Positions 19,516-29,202 are shown, counted from the first letter of the stretch. The stretch is DNA of 64,000 nt from an uncultured SAR86 cluster bacterium (GCA_902526045.1 CABZJI010000002.1:62001-126000); one strand, 5' to 3'. Notes: generated from the letters alone by a model not told the origin. Numbers and translations: made by a program.

Positions 19516-22473
19516 GTGAAATATTTGAAATTTCTTTTTATCGCATTGGCCATAAGTTTTGCGTCAATTGCGTTTACACAAGACACCACTGCTGATTTGA
19601 CGGCTTCCGTGCAAACGGCTTCTGGTGCAGACATTAACAATGCCACCGTATCTGTCACAAACGTAGGTACTGGTTTATCTAGATCAGCAGTTTCAACTGG
19701 CGGATCTGTAAGATTTGCAGCCCTTCCTCCTGGGGAATACTCTGTCTCATCTTCAGCACCCGCTCTCGATCCCGTTTCTTCAACAGTTACACTGCTTGCT
19801 GGAGCAAATGCTATTTCCATTACCATGACATCAGTTAGTGCTGAGGATTTAACTGTAAGGGGTCAAATTGTTAAGTCTTATGCATTTGAAGTAACTGAAA
19901 CTGGAATTAATGTTGATGTTGAAGACCTATATTCAAAAACACCCCAATTTAATAGCTTAAACAGTATCGTTCTTCTTGCCCCAGGTACTACTGAAGGTGA
20001 TTCTGCTTTCGGTGGTTTAGCCTCGATAAATGGATCATCCTCCGCTGAAAATCAGTACTATGTTAATGGATTAAACATAACTAATTTCAGAAACTTTCTA
20101 GGATATTCAACTGTTCCGTTTGAATTCTATGATTCTGTTGATGTAAAAACCGGTGGTTATCAAGCTGAGTTTGGTAAAGCTACTGGTGGTGTAATTTATG
20201 CAACTACTAAATCGGGTTCTAATGATTTCGAGTTTAAAGTAAAAGCTTTTTATTCTCCTGATGCCTTAAGATGGAATAGCCCAGATACCTTTTCTGCAAT
20301 TAACAAAGAAGATCAATATGATGACTTCACATACAACGTTTCTTTCAGCGGTGCAATTGTTCCTGATAGATTGTTTTATTATGTTTTAGCACAACCTAGA
20401 CAAGCAACAAATATATATGCTGGTTACTTAGCAGATCAACAGTATGTTGATTCTTATGATGATACTTTCTACGGAACAAAAATTGATGCTTATTTTGACG
20501 ATAATAATATTTTAGAAATTACTTATTTCTCAGATGCATCAAGAATTGAAACAGATACTTACAATTATGATGACACTACTTTTACTCGGGGAACCTACAT
20601 AGGTACTGGGTACAATTATACTGGTGGTGAAAATACAATTGTTAATTACACTTCAAATATAGATGATAACTGGACTGTTTCCGTTCTTTATGGAAAAAAC
20701 ATAGCTAATAGAACTGCGCAAAGTTCTGCTGACACATGTCCTACAGTTTACGAAAGAAGAACTTCAATTACTGGTGGTTCATTTCAACCCAAAGGTTGCT
20801 GGGTAAACTGGAACATTGGATCAGGTTCTGATGAAAGGGAAATTGGAAAAGTAACGGCTGAGGTTAGTTTCGATGAGCATGTCATCAAATTTGGATACGA
20901 ACAAGAAGCTCTTGTTGCAGTGGATGAAACTACAAACTCAGGTGGGGTTTATTTCCTGCTTATTGAAAATGATTATATCGCGGCTCATCCCAGAACTACT
21001 GGTGGTACCGGTGGTATAGGTTATACAGCAGCCGGATACACTGATGAAGAGATTGTTAGAAAGAGAACATACATTTCCGGTGGAACATACAAAATCGATA
21101 ACAGTGCTCTTTTTGCACAAGGAAGCTTTAAACTGAGCGATAAATGGTTACTCAACGCAGGTCTCAGATCAGATAGTTTTGACAACGGTGATGCAGGTGG
21201 TTCTTCTTTCATTTCGCTTGACAACCAAATAGCTTACAGAATTGGAGCTACTTTTGACGTTAATGGCGATGGTTCTGAAAAACTAGGTTTATTCCTTGGA
21301 ACTTATTACCTACCGTTTGCTGCTAATACAAACATTAGAATGGCAGGAGCGGAAACATACATTCAAGAATATTACATTCTCACTGGGATAGACGATTCTA
21401 AAGGTGAGTTTAGACCAATATATGATGAGTCTACTAAGTTCTATCAAGATACCTATTCAACAGGTGCAGTCCCTGATAGTGAGGAATTAGTGGATCAAAC
21501 CATTGAACCTATGTACGCAACAGAATTCATTGCAACATATGATTGGATTCAAGACGATTGGAACCTGGGTGTAGCTTTAACTTATAGAGAACTTTCTTCA
21601 ACAATTGAGGATGTTGCTATCGATGCAGCCATTCTTAAATATTGTGAAGCAAACGGATATGCTGCTACAAATGACAGTGGAACTGGTTGTGCTCAAAATT
21701 GGTCAGGATTCCATCACTATGTTCTTACAAACCCTGGCACAGACTTAGTTTATGAAACAAATGAGTTACCTGGCGAAACTGGGTACAAAAAGGTTATGCT
21801 GACAGCTGAACAATTGAACTATCCTGAAGTAGAAAGAGTTTATCAAGCACTTGATTTTACTTTTTCAAAAGAATGGGATGACATGTACTTTATAGATGGT
21901 GTTGTTACTGTTAGTTCTACTAAAGGTAACTACGAAGGTTCAGTTAAGTCTGATAATGGACAAGACGATGCCGGTATTACACAGGATTTTGACCAACCTG
22001 GATTAACTGATGGTTCATACGGTTTATTGCCTAACCACAGAGATTATAGAATCAGCGTCTTTGGAGGATACCAAGCTACTGATAATCTAGTACTAGGTTT
22101 TAATACTTCTTTAACAGCTCCAAGAAAATTTGGTTGTCAAGGAACTCACCCAACGGATGTATTTGCACAAGCTTATGGTGATGCTTCATGGTTCTGTGGA
22201 GGAGTGATGACTCCTAGAGGATCTATTTATGAAAGTGATACTATTTTCCAATTAGACTTTTCATTAGCATTTGATTTAGGAAGCACTGGAATTATTAAGG
22301 AATCGAGCTTCAAAGTAGATATCTTCAATATACTTGGACAAGATGGAGTTGATGATACTTATGAATTTGGTGAAAGTGGTGGACCAACCTCTTACCCTTA
22401 TCAATATTACCAATTGCCTACTTCTTATCAGTATCCAAGATCTATTAGATTAGGAATTGAAGCTAAATTTTAA
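19516..22473 (+). CDS. Oar-like TonB-dependent receptor with carboxypeptidase-regulatory domain
   Basis: A 985-residue outer membrane protein that starts at GTG. After a signal peptide (MKYLKFLFIALAISFASIAFTQ) comes a beta-sandwich of the CarboxypepD_reg type at about 25-110 (ADINNATVSVTNVGTG, LPPGEYSVSSSAP), then a plug domain (SINGSSSAENQYYVNGLNI, VDVKTGGYQAEFGKATGGVI) and a barrel. This order is that of Oar-type receptors, some of which take up peptides or release signals. The C-terminus ends in Phe as expected for barrel assembly. With oppA following 55 bases downstream, peptide uptake is a reasonable guess, but only a guess. It is unlike the upstream receptor in domain layout, so the two are not a recent duplication. 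Confidence 0.9.
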   Translation: MKYLKFLFIALAISFASIAFTQDTTADLTASVQTASGADINNATVSVTNVGTGLSRSAVSTGGSVRFAALPPGEYSVSSSAPALDPVSSTVTLLAGANAISITMTSVSAEDLTVRGQIVKSYAFEVTETGINVDVEDLYSKTPQFNSLNSIVLLAPGTTEGDSAFGGLASINGSSSAENQYYVNGLNITNFRNFLGYSTVPFEFYDSVDVKTGGYQAEFGKATGGVIYATTKSGSNDFEFKVKAFYSPDALRWNSPDTFSAINKEDQYDDFTYNVSFSGAIVPDRLFYYVLAQPRQATNIYAGYLADQQYVDSYDDTFYGTKIDAYFDDNNILEITYFSDASRIETDTYNYDDTTFTRGTYIGTGYNYTGGENTIVNYTSNIDDNWTVSVLYGKNIANRTAQSSADTCPTVYERRTSITGGSFQPKGCWVNWNIGSGSDEREIGKVTAEVSFDEHVIKFGYEQEALVAVDETTNSGGVYFLLIENDYIAAHPRTTGGTGGIGYTAAGYTDEEIVRKRTYISGGTYKIDNSALFAQGSFKLSDKWLLNAGLRSDSFDNGDAGGSSFISLDNQIAYRIGATFDVNGDGSEKLGLFLGTYYLPFAANTNIRMAGAETYIQEYYILTGIDDSKGEFRPIYDESTKFYQDTYSTGAVPDSEELVDQTIEPMYATEFIATYDWIQDDWNLGVALTYRELSSTIEDVAIDAAILKYCEANGYAATNDSGTGCAQNWSGFHHYVLTNPGTDLVYETNELPGETGYKKVMLTAEQLNYPEVERVYQALDFTFSKEWDDMYFIDGVVTVSSTKGNYEGSVKSDNGQDDAGITQDFDQPGLTDGSYGLLPNHRDYRISVFGGYQATDNLVLGFNTSLTAPRKFGCQGTHPTDVFAQAYGDASWFCGGVMTPRGSIYESDTIFQLDFSLAFDLGSTGIIKESSFKVDIFNILGQDGVDDTYEFGESGGPTSYPYQYYQLPTSYQYPRSIRLGIEAKF

Positions 22474-22488
22474 TAGCTTATACAAAAA

Positions 22489-22516
22489 AAAAGGAACCTT
22501 TTAGGTTCCTTTTTTT
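22489..22516 (+). terminator. Intrinsic terminator after Oar-like receptor
   Basis: A-run, eight-base perfect stem AGGAACCT/AGGTTCCT with a three-base T loop (22492-22510), and a T-run. It lies between the receptor and oppA; oppA begins only about 12 bases after it, so oppA needs a promoter inside it or relies on read-through. Confidence 0.92.
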
Positions 22517-22528
22517 TATAATAAATAT

Positions 22529-24133
22529 ATGAAAAAAATAAGTCTCATATTGTTAGTTCTTCTCATCTTAGGTTGCTCAAGTCAAGAATCTTTAGACGTT
22601 GAATCTGCAAACAAACAAGGAATACTTCTTCTTGATAACGGTACTGAACCTCAAGGCTTAGATCCCCATATCGTAACCGGGGTCACAGAGCACAAGATTA
22701 TAATCGCTCTTTTTGAAGGATTAACTATGCAGAATCCCAAAGGAGAAGGGATTATCCCGGGTGCAGCTGAATCCTGGACAATATCAAGTAATGGCAAAGA
22801 ATTATTATTTAAAATAAGAGATGACGCTGTTTGGTCAAATGGCGATCCATTAACTGCAGATGATTTTGTTTATTCATGGAAAAGAATCCTTACACCAGCT
22901 CTTGGTTCAAAATATCCAGATATGCTTTATGCTGTAAAGAATGCGGAGGATTATAATAAAGGTCTTTTAAATAACTTTGATCAAGTAGGCGTTGAGGCCC
23001 TTGATGAAAAAATTTTAAAAGTTACTCTCAGGACAAAAACTCCATTTTTTTTAAAGCAACTCGCGCACTATGCCACTTATCCAGTTCATCCAAATACCAT
23101 AGAGAAATTTGGAGGAATCTCAAATAGAGACAGTCAATGGACTAGACCTGACAATATGATTTCAAACGGACCATTTATTTTATCTGAGTGGTCAATTAAC
23201 AAGGTAATCAAAGTAAATAAAAATGATAAATATTGGGACAGTGATAATTTAAAACTCAATGGAATACATTTTTTTCCGATTGATAATGAATCAACAGCAG
23301 ATAGATATTATAGATCTGGCAAAACGCACAATTTAAACATAATACAAACGGAAAAAATTTCAAAATATAAAAATGAATATCCTGAAGAATTCAAGCTTGA
23401 GAAATATTTTGGTACTTATTACTACAGATTAAATACAGATATTGAACCATTGAATGATGTAAAAGTGAGAAAGGCATTATCACTTGCCATTGATAGACAA
23501 ATTATTGTTGATCGTGTTACTAAAGGCGGCCAAAAACCTGCTTATTCTTTTACCCCACCTAGCGAAAATTATTATGATCCACCTACTTATCTGCCTTATG
23601 ACCCTTCGTTGGCAAGAACATTATTAGCTGAAGCGGGTTTTCCAGACGGAAATGGATTTCCAGAGTTTGAGCTCTTATACAATACCAATGAAGGGCATCA
23701 GAAAATCGCTCAGGCCATCCAACAATTTTGGTTAAAGGAGTTGGGGATTAAAGTAACTTTGACTAATGTTGACTGGAAAGTTTATCTAGATAGACAAAGT
23801 CAGGGTGAATTCGAAATTACTAGAGCAGGTTGGATCGGTGATTATGTGGATCCTAATTCATTTCTGGATATGATGGTAACAGATAGAGGAAACAACATGA
23901 CTGGTTGGTCAAACAGTCAATACGATGATTATTTAACGAAGGCAGCCTTTTCTGAATCTGAGAAAGATAGAATTACCTATTTTACAGAAGCTGAGAAGAT
24001 ATTAATGGATGAATTACCAATTATTCCAATTTATACGTACACAAGAGTTTATATGTTAAAAGAAGAAGTAAAAGGTTGGTTTCCAAACATGCTAGACACT
24101 CATCCTTACCAGTTTATTTCTCTAGAAGATTGA
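22529..24133 (+). CDS. oppA: Peptide ABC transporter substrate-binding lipoprotein
   Basis: A 534-residue periplasmic binding protein of the SBP_bac_5 (OppA/DppA) family. A lipoprotein signal ends in the lipobox LILGC (Cys about 16), so it is membrane tethered. It reads closely like E. coli OppA in several places: GTEPQGLDPHIV near the N-terminus, TADDFVYSWKRIL, TYYYRLNTDIEPLNDVKVRKAL, and ITRAGWIGDYVDPNSFLDMM. It should bind oligopeptides and hand them to OppBC. The oppB start overlaps its stop codon. No ATPase gene is in the cluster. Confidence 0.93.
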   Translation: MKKISLILLVLLILGCSSQESLDVESANKQGILLLDNGTEPQGLDPHIVTGVTEHKIIIALFEGLTMQNPKGEGIIPGAAESWTISSNGKELLFKIRDDAVWSNGDPLTADDFVYSWKRILTPALGSKYPDMLYAVKNAEDYNKGLLNNFDQVGVEALDEKILKVTLRTKTPFFLKQLAHYATYPVHPNTIEKFGGISNRDSQWTRPDNMISNGPFILSEWSINKVIKVNKNDKYWDSDNLKLNGIHFFPIDNESTADRYYRSGKTHNLNIIQTEKISKYKNEYPEEFKLEKYFGTYYYRLNTDIEPLNDVKVRKALSLAIDRQIIVDRVTKGGQKPAYSFTPPSENYYDPPTYLPYDPSLARTLLAEAGFPDGNGFPEFELLYNTNEGHQKIAQAIQQFWLKELGIKVTLTNVDWKVYLDRQSQGEFEITRAGWIGDYVDPNSFLDMMVTDRGNNMTGWSNSQYDDYLTKAAFSESEKDRITYFTEAEKILMDELPIIPIYTYTRVYMLKEEVKGWFPNMLDTHPYQFISLED

Positions 24134-25062
24134 CTTATTTTATTTTAAAAAGAATTTTTACTTATATTCCAGTAATGTTAGTTGTCATCTCGGCAACTTT
24201 CTTTATGGTTCATGCTGCTCCTGGAGGTCCATTTGATGATGATAGAGTTGCATCTCCAGAGATTCTTAAACAATTAAACGAAACCTATAACCTCAACGAT
24301 CCACTAGTAACTCAACTTGGAAATTATCTAGTTAATGCTGTACGGGGTGATTTTGGTCCTTCCTATAAGTATCCCGGAAGAACTGTTTCGGAGTTAATTG
24401 CATCTGGATTACCTGTAACCGTAGAACTTGCCTTTTATGCAGTTCTTTTTGCTTTGTTACTGGGAGTACTTTCTGGAATTATTGCGTCTCTTAATCCAGG
24501 AAAATTTCTTGATTACTTTCCTATGAGTATTTCCATGATCGGTATTTGTGTTCCATCAATTATCTTGGGCCCAATTTTGATTTTAATTTTTGGGATTTGG
24601 ATTGATTTTCTCCCAGTAAGTGGATGGGGTGAATTCTCTGGCGATAAAATTCTACCTACTATTACTTTAGGGTCAGCGTATGCCGCAATCTTTGCCAGAC
24701 TTACAAGAGGTGGAATGCTGGAAATTCTTGCTCAGGATTTTATTAGAACCGCGCGAGCAAAAGGACTAAACGAAACAAGAGTTGTTTTTTTTCATGCCTT
24801 AAGAGGAGGGATAATGCCGACAATTGGTTTTCTTGGACCAGCGATCGCAGGACTTTTCGCAGGATCATTTGTTGTTGAAACTATCTTTCAAATAAATGGT
24901 ATTGGCAGGTATTACGTTCAGGCTGCTTTTAATAGAGATTATACTTTAATTTTAGGCATCTCAATTTTGATAACCTTTTTTACTCTAACATTTGTATTGG
25001 TTTCAGATATATTAGCTACTTATCTTAATCCAAGGCTAAGAGAAAAAGGATCGATGAACTGA
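24130..25062 (+). CDS. oppB: Oligopeptide ABC transporter permease OppB
   Basis: About 310 residues with six predicted membrane helices and the permease EAA-type loop (ARAKGLNETRVVFFHALRGG). I place the start at TTG 24130, overlapping the oppA stop codon, because it gives the standard OppB opening (TYFILKRIFTYIPVMLVV); the open frame back to 24076 merely runs inside oppA. OppB pairs with OppC to form the inner membrane channel. oppC starts three bases after its stop. Confidence 0.93.
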   Translation: MTYFILKRIFTYIPVMLVVISATFFMVHAAPGGPFDDDRVASPEILKQLNETYNLNDPLVTQLGNYLVNAVRGDFGPSYKYPGRTVSELIASGLPVTVELAFYAVLFALLLGVLSGIIASLNPGKFLDYFPMSISMIGICVPSIILGPILILIFGIWIDFLPVSGWGEFSGDKILPTITLGSAYAAIFARLTRGGMLEILAQDFIRTARAKGLNETRVVFFHALRGGIMPTIGFLGPAIAGLFAGSFVVETIFQINGIGRYYVQAAFNRDYTLILGISILITFFTLTFVLVSDILATYLNPRLREKGSMN

Positions 25063-25064
25063 TC

Positions 25065-25904
25065 ATGATTTTCTTGGCCAATTTTTATAAAAACCACAAG
25101 TTAGCATTCTTTAGTTCTGTTTTTATTTTTGGATTAGTTTTTCTTGCAATTTTTACCCCTTTTATTACTCCCTACAGTTATGCTGAACAAAATCTCTTTT
25201 TAGGTGCAGCACCACCTTCGTCAGAATATATGTTGGGCACTGATGTATTAGGAAGAGATCTTTTTACAAGAATGTTGTACGGAAGTCGAGTTTCACTATT
25301 AGTAGGTTTTCTTGCAACACTAGTTGCTCTTACTATAGGAGTCTTGTGGGGATCGATAGCAGGATATTTGGGGGGGAAAGTTGATTCTATTATGATGAGA
25401 ATAGTAGATATTCTTGATGGCTTACCGTTTGTTATTTTTCTAATATTAATATTAGTGATCATTGGTAGAAGTATGACCTTATTATTTTTAGCAATTGGAG
25501 CATTTGGGTGGTTATCTATGGCTAGGATTGTAAGAGTACAAGTTCTAGGACTTAGACGTCAGGATTATGTATTAGCTGCGCAAAGTATGGGGGCGAGCAA
25601 TCTAAGGATTTTATTAAAACATATCATTCCAAACGTCTTAAGTTCAGTCATTGTATATTCAACTCTCTTAATACCTCAATTCATGTTGTTAGAGGCTTTT
25701 TTAAGTTTTTTAGGCCTTGGGGTTCAACCTCCAGAAAGCTCTTGGGGAATATTGATCAGGGAAGGTGCCATTACTATGGAAGAATATTGGTGGCTTTTAA
25801 TATTCCCATCCATAGTATTTTCTTTAACTTTATTTGCGCTTAATTTTTTAGGAGACGGCCTTCGAGATTATTTAGATCCTAGAAAAACACAACAACTTAG
25901 TTAG
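25065..25904 (+). CDS. oppC: Oligopeptide ABC transporter permease OppC
   Basis: A 279-residue inner membrane permease of the DppC/OppC family: N-terminal helix, the GTDVLGRDLFTRMLYGSR segment typical of OppC, further helices, and the ATPase-contact EAA loop AAQSMGASNLRILLKHIIPN. It is the partner of the upstream oppB. In most opp operons oppD and oppF ATPase genes would come next; here the next gene is mltD on the opposite strand, overlapping by 8 bases, so the ATPases must be elsewhere or shared. Confidence 0.94.
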   Translation: MIFLANFYKNHKLAFFSSVFIFGLVFLAIFTPFITPYSYAEQNLFLGAAPPSSEYMLGTDVLGRDLFTRMLYGSRVSLLVGFLATLVALTIGVLWGSIAGYLGGKVDSIMMRIVDILDGLPFVIFLILILVIIGRSMTLLFLAIGAFGWLSMARIVRVQVLGLRRQDYVLAAQSMGASNLRILLKHIIPNVLSSVIVYSTLLIPQFMLLEAFLSFLGLGVQPPESSWGILIREGAITMEEYWWLLIFPSIVFSLTLFALNFLGDGLRDYLDPRKTQQLS

Positions 25905-27300
25905 CTTTTAAATCAGAGAATTTGATATCCAAAACTTGTCCTGGATAGATAACCTCAGGATTTTTTAATTCATTCCATTGGACTATCAAGTCGCCTGTAA
26001 CTCCAAATTTTTTTGCTATTTTAGAAATAGTATCGCCTCTTTTAACAGGATAAGTAAGATCATTTAAATTAACTTTTTTCATCTTTTTGGGAACAAAATA
26101 CTTAGGATAAATATTTATTTGTTGATTAATTTGAAGGTATCTTTCCGTAGATAAATCATTCCAAACAATTAAATCAGAAACTTGAACGCCATATTTTTTT
26201 GCTATTGACCAGAGTGTATCGCCTTTAGAAACGAAATAGATATCTGGTTTGTTGAGATAATCTTTCAACCACTCAGGTCCTCTCGGTACGGTTAATTCCT
26301 CATTCTCAAAAATTAGGTCATCATCTAGGTTATTAATTTCCTTGAGGAGGGCTTGAGAAATCATATATTTTTTTGAAATTGAAATTAATGTATCTCCCTT
26401 TCTTACAACATATTTATCCCACTTTACAAGTTCTTCTTCACTCATCGAATTCAGTCTAATTTCAAAACGATCTGCAATTCCGATAGGTAACAATAAATAG
26501 AAAGGTCCATTAGGATCAGTTGCCCATTGATTGAATCCAGGATTCAACTCATATACAGCCTCAATACTGAGACCTGAAATATTTGCTACTTGCATCAAGT
26601 CAACCTGTGAAGGAATATCTATTACTCTAAAATAGGGCCTATTAGGCAGAAAAGGGAAACTAACATTATAGTTTTCAGGATTTTTAATTACTTCTAACAA
26701 AGCAAGTAATCTAGGAAGATATTTACTAGTTTCTTTAGGAAGTTTTAATGACCAAAAATCTGTTTGTTTTCCTTGATTTTTATTCTTTCTGACTTCTCTT
26801 TGGATTCTTGCTGGGCCAACATTAAAGGATGCGATGGCGAGCGACCAATCGTTGGTTTTTTGATACATCGAATCTAGATAATTAAGAGCTGAATTTGTTG
26901 AAGCGATAATGTCTCGTCTGCCATCGTACCACCAATTTCTTTTTAATCCTTGCTCTTTAGCTGTACTAAGAATAAATTGCCAAATTCCTGAAGCTCCCGC
27001 AGGGGATTGAGCATAGGGATCGAATTGACTTTCCACAAATGGTAGTAATGCAAGCTCAACCGGCATATCTCTTTTCAAGGTTTCATCAACCATATGATAA
27101 AGATACCTTTGACCATTTTTTGATAACCTATCAACGAGATATTGATTATTTTGATAAATTTTTAGAGCTCTTTGGATTTCCAATCTCTCTGCAGAATATT
27201 GAAAATTTGAATTTTCCCTTATGACATCCCATAAGTCCTCTTGACTCGAGATGGGAATAATAAAAAAGGATAAAAATATATAGGTTATATATTTCTTCAT
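25897..27300 (-). CDS. mltD: Membrane-bound lytic murein transglycosylase D
   Basis: A 467-residue periplasmic enzyme that cleaves the MurNAc-GlcNAc bond to form anhydro-muropeptides. A signal peptide (MKKYITYIFLSFFIIPISS) lacks a lipobox Cys, unlike E. coli MltD. The SLT domain has the catalytic Glu90 in LLPFVESQFDP, followed by SPAGASGIWQF and the AIASFNVGPARI motif. Three LysM peptidoglycan-binding repeats follow (each with a KGDT or RGDT turn) at about 295-340, 353-400 and 412-460. gloB lies three bases upstream on the same strand; mltD beside gloB is conserved in gammaproteobacteria. Confidence 0.94.
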   Translation of the reverse strand: MKKYITYIFLSFFIIPISSQEDLWDVIRENSNFQYSAERLEIQRALKIYQNNQYLVDRLSKNGQRYLYHMVDETLKRDMPVELALLPFVESQFDPYAQSPAGASGIWQFILSTAKEQGLKRNWWYDGRRDIIASTNSALNYLDSMYQKTNDWSLAIASFNVGPARIQREVRKNKNQGKQTDFWSLKLPKETSKYLPRLLALLEVIKNPENYNVSFPFLPNRPYFRVIDIPSQVDLMQVANISGLSIEAVYELNPGFNQWATDPNGPFYLLLPIGIADRFEIRLNSMSEEELVKWDKYVVRKGDTLISISKKYMISQALLKEINNLDDDLIFENEELTVPRGPEWLKDYLNKPDIYFVSKGDTLWSIAKKYGVQVSDLIVWNDLSTERYLQINQQINIYPKYFVPKKMKKVNLNDLTYPVKRGDTISKIAKKFGVTGDLIVQWNELKNPEVIYPGQVLDIKFSDLKAN

Positions 27301-27303
27301 GTA

Positions 27304-28065
27304 TTAACTACTATCTTTTAAAGATCTAACAGCTGTAAAAGTTTCTAATTCAGAGGGATCATCTAATTTAGCAAAATCTTTTATATTTTTTTTGATTTCA
27401 GCAACATGAGATCTTAGAAATGGATTTATATTCTTTTCTAATTCTAAATTAGTAGGCAAGGAAATTTCATCATTCATTCTTTTTTTATCTATCTTGCTTT
27501 TATATTCGACTAGATCATCATTGCCAGGCTCAACCTTAACTGCAAAATCTAAATTACTTTGTGTATATTCATGGGTACAATAAATTTTCGTGGATTTGTC
27601 AAGAATAGACAATTTAGATAAAGACTCATACATTTGATTTGGCGTTCCCTCAAAGATTCTTCCGCAACCGCCTGAAAATAAAGTATCTCCACAAAATAAA
27701 ACGTTTTGTTCCTCAGAATGGTAAGCAATATGATCTAAAGTATGGCCAGGTACTTCTATGATTTTAAAAGAAAAACCATGAATTGAGATTTCATCATTTT
27801 CTTTTAATTTTATTTCCACTCCATTAAAGGGCGAATCATAAGGACCATAAACATTACATTCATAGGATTTTTTTAATTGTTCCACGCCACCAGTATGGTC
27901 ATAGTGATGATGAGTAATTAGTATATTTTCTAGCCTCAAATTTTTTTCTAACAAATAGTTATTAACTACACTTGCATCCCCTGGATCTATCGCAGTAGCT
28001 TTACCATTTTCTTCAATAAGCCATATATAATTATCTGTGAAAGCTGGTAGAGGTAAAATGTTCAT
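27304..28065 (-). CDS. gloB: Hydroxyacylglutathione hydrolase (glyoxalase II)
   Basis: A metallo-beta-lactamase-fold enzyme of about 253 residues that hydrolyses S-lactoylglutathione to lactate and glutathione, finishing methylglyoxal detoxification. The binuclear metal motif is THHHYDHTGG, with further ligands in VPGHTLDHIAYH, FCGDTLFSGGCGR and CTHEYTQSN, the last also being the glutathione-site region. I use ATG 28065, which gives the family opening MNILPLPAFTDNY, instead of the upstream GTG at 28083. It is divergent from rnhA, with about 49 bases between starts, and likely cotranscribed with mltD. Confidence 0.95.
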   Translation of the reverse strand: MNILPLPAFTDNYIWLIEENGKATAIDPGDASVVNNYLLEKNLRLENILITHHHYDHTGGVEQLKKSYECNVYGPYDSPFNGVEIKLKENDEISIHGFSFKIIEVPGHTLDHIAYHSEEQNVLFCGDTLFSGGCGRIFEGTPNQMYESLSKLSILDKSTKIYCTHEYTQSNLDFAVKVEPGNDDLVEYKSKIDKKRMNDEISLPTNLELEKNINPFLRSHVAEIKKNIKDFAKLDDPSELETFTAVRSLKDSS

Positions 28066-28114
28066 AAAAAATAATTTTACCACTTGTAATCAGAATTTTT
28101 TATCTAGATTTGAT

Positions 28115-28543
28115 TTGAGCATTAAAATTTATACAGACGGCGCTTGTAAAGGTAACCCAGGCGATGGCGGTTGGGGAGCCTTAATTATTTATCCTGAAAA
28201 CGAAAAGGAGATTTTTGGCTATGAAGAAAATACTACCAATAATAGAATGGAACTTCTCGCAGCTATAAAAGCCCTAGAAGCTATGACAGGAAAAGCAGAA
28301 GTGACAATTTATACTGACTCAATGTATCTTCAACAAGGTATAACTAGTTGGATAAATAATTGGAAATTAAATAATTGGAAAACTTCTTCAAAAAAGGATG
28401 TAAAGAATGCAGATCTTTGGAAAAGACTAGATGAATTATCAGTTAATCTCAAAGTGACTTGGAGCTGGGTAAAAGCTCATAGTGGGCATCCTCAAAATGA
28501 GAGAGCTGATTTTTTAGCAAATCAAGGTATTTTACTTAAATGA
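28115..28543 (+). CDS. rnhA: Ribonuclease HI
   Basis: A 142-residue RNase H degrading RNA in RNA-DNA hybrids. With a TTG start at 28115 the protein opens MSIKIYTDGACKGNPG, matching the family. The four acidic residues of the two-metal site are Asp8, Glu46 (NRMELLA), Asp68 (YTDSM) and Asp132 (ERADFLA), with the flexible-loop His122. The open frame extends upstream to an ATG at 28037, but that would overlap gloB on the other strand and add about 26 non-conserved residues. The stop overlaps dnaQ by four bases. Confidence 0.93.
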   Translation: MSIKIYTDGACKGNPGDGGWGALIIYPENEKEIFGYEENTTNNRMELLAAIKALEAMTGKAEVTIYTDSMYLQQGITSWINNWKLNNWKTSSKKDVKNADLWKRLDELSVNLKVTWSWVKAHSGHPQNERADFLANQGILLK

Positions 28544-29202
28544 GGCAGATAACTTTAGATACTGAGACAACAGGTCTTGATGTTTCTAATGGTCACAGAG
28601 TGATTGAAATAGGATGTACTGAAATCATTGATAGAAAATTTACAGGTGAAGAACTACACTTTTATTTAAATCCGGAAAGAGATATTGATCCTGGTGCTGA
28701 AGCAGTTCATGGTCTTTCTAAAGAATTTCTATCGGATAAGCCATTTTTTTCAGATATAGCAGAAGATCTTCTTACTTTTTTAGAAGATGCTGAGATTCTT
28801 ATGCATAATGCAGAATTTGATTTAGGTTTTCTCAATAATGAAATAACCATTTTAGAATCTGATTATCCTACAATTGAAACCGTTTCATCGAACGTTATTG
28901 ATACCCTTCAATTGGCGAGAGCCATGCATCCAGGACAAAGAAATAGCTTAGACGCGTTAGTGGATAGATATCAAGTTCAAGGATACGATAGAAATTATCA
29001 CGGAGCATTGTTAGATTCAAAAATCCTTGCTGAAGTTTATTTGTCAATGACAGGAGGTCAGACAAGCATTGGTTTTAGTCAAGAAATGTCCCATTCAGGC
29101 GAATCAATTAGAAAATCTAATGAACAGAATTTTTTTAAAGTCAGAGTTTCTGAGGAAGAATCAAATCAACATCTTAATTACTTAAAATCTATTAGAGAAT
29201 GA
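28540..29202 (+). CDS. dnaQ: DNA polymerase III epsilon subunit (proofreading exonuclease)
   Basis: A 220-residue DEDDh 3'-5' exonuclease. ExoI is TLDTETTGL (Asp7, Glu9), ExoII is MHNAEFDLGFLN and ExoIII epsilon is YHGALLDSKILAEVY with the conserved His and Asp. A C-terminal stretch after about residue 180 should bind the alpha subunit. Unlike E. coli, where rnhA and dnaQ are divergent, here they run in the same direction with a four-base overlap. The gltX start overlaps its stop by four bases. Confidence 0.95.
   Translation: MRQITLDTETTGLDVSNGHRVIEIGCTEIIDRKFTGEELHFYLNPERDIDPGAEAVHGLSKEFLSDKPFFSDIAEDLLTFLEDAEILMHNAEFDLGFLNNEITILESDYPTIETVSSNVIDTLQLARAMHPGQRNSLDALVDRYQVQGYDRNYHGALLDSKILAEVYLSMTGGQTSIGFSQEMSHSGESIRKSNEQNFFKVRVSEEESNQHLNYLKSIRE

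Noticed and set aside
19416..19826. A 136-residue minus-strand frame over the start of the Oar-like receptor
   Set aside because: It is the antisense of the receptor gene signal peptide and first domain; composition follows the sense gene.
24076..24129. oppB starting at 24076
   Set aside because: That part lies inside oppA in another frame and has no permease similarity; TTG 24130 gives the family start.
28037..28114. N-terminal extension of rnhA from ATG 28037
   Set aside because: It overlaps gloB on the other strand, adds residues absent from RNase HI, and the conserved strand begins directly at the TTG 28115.
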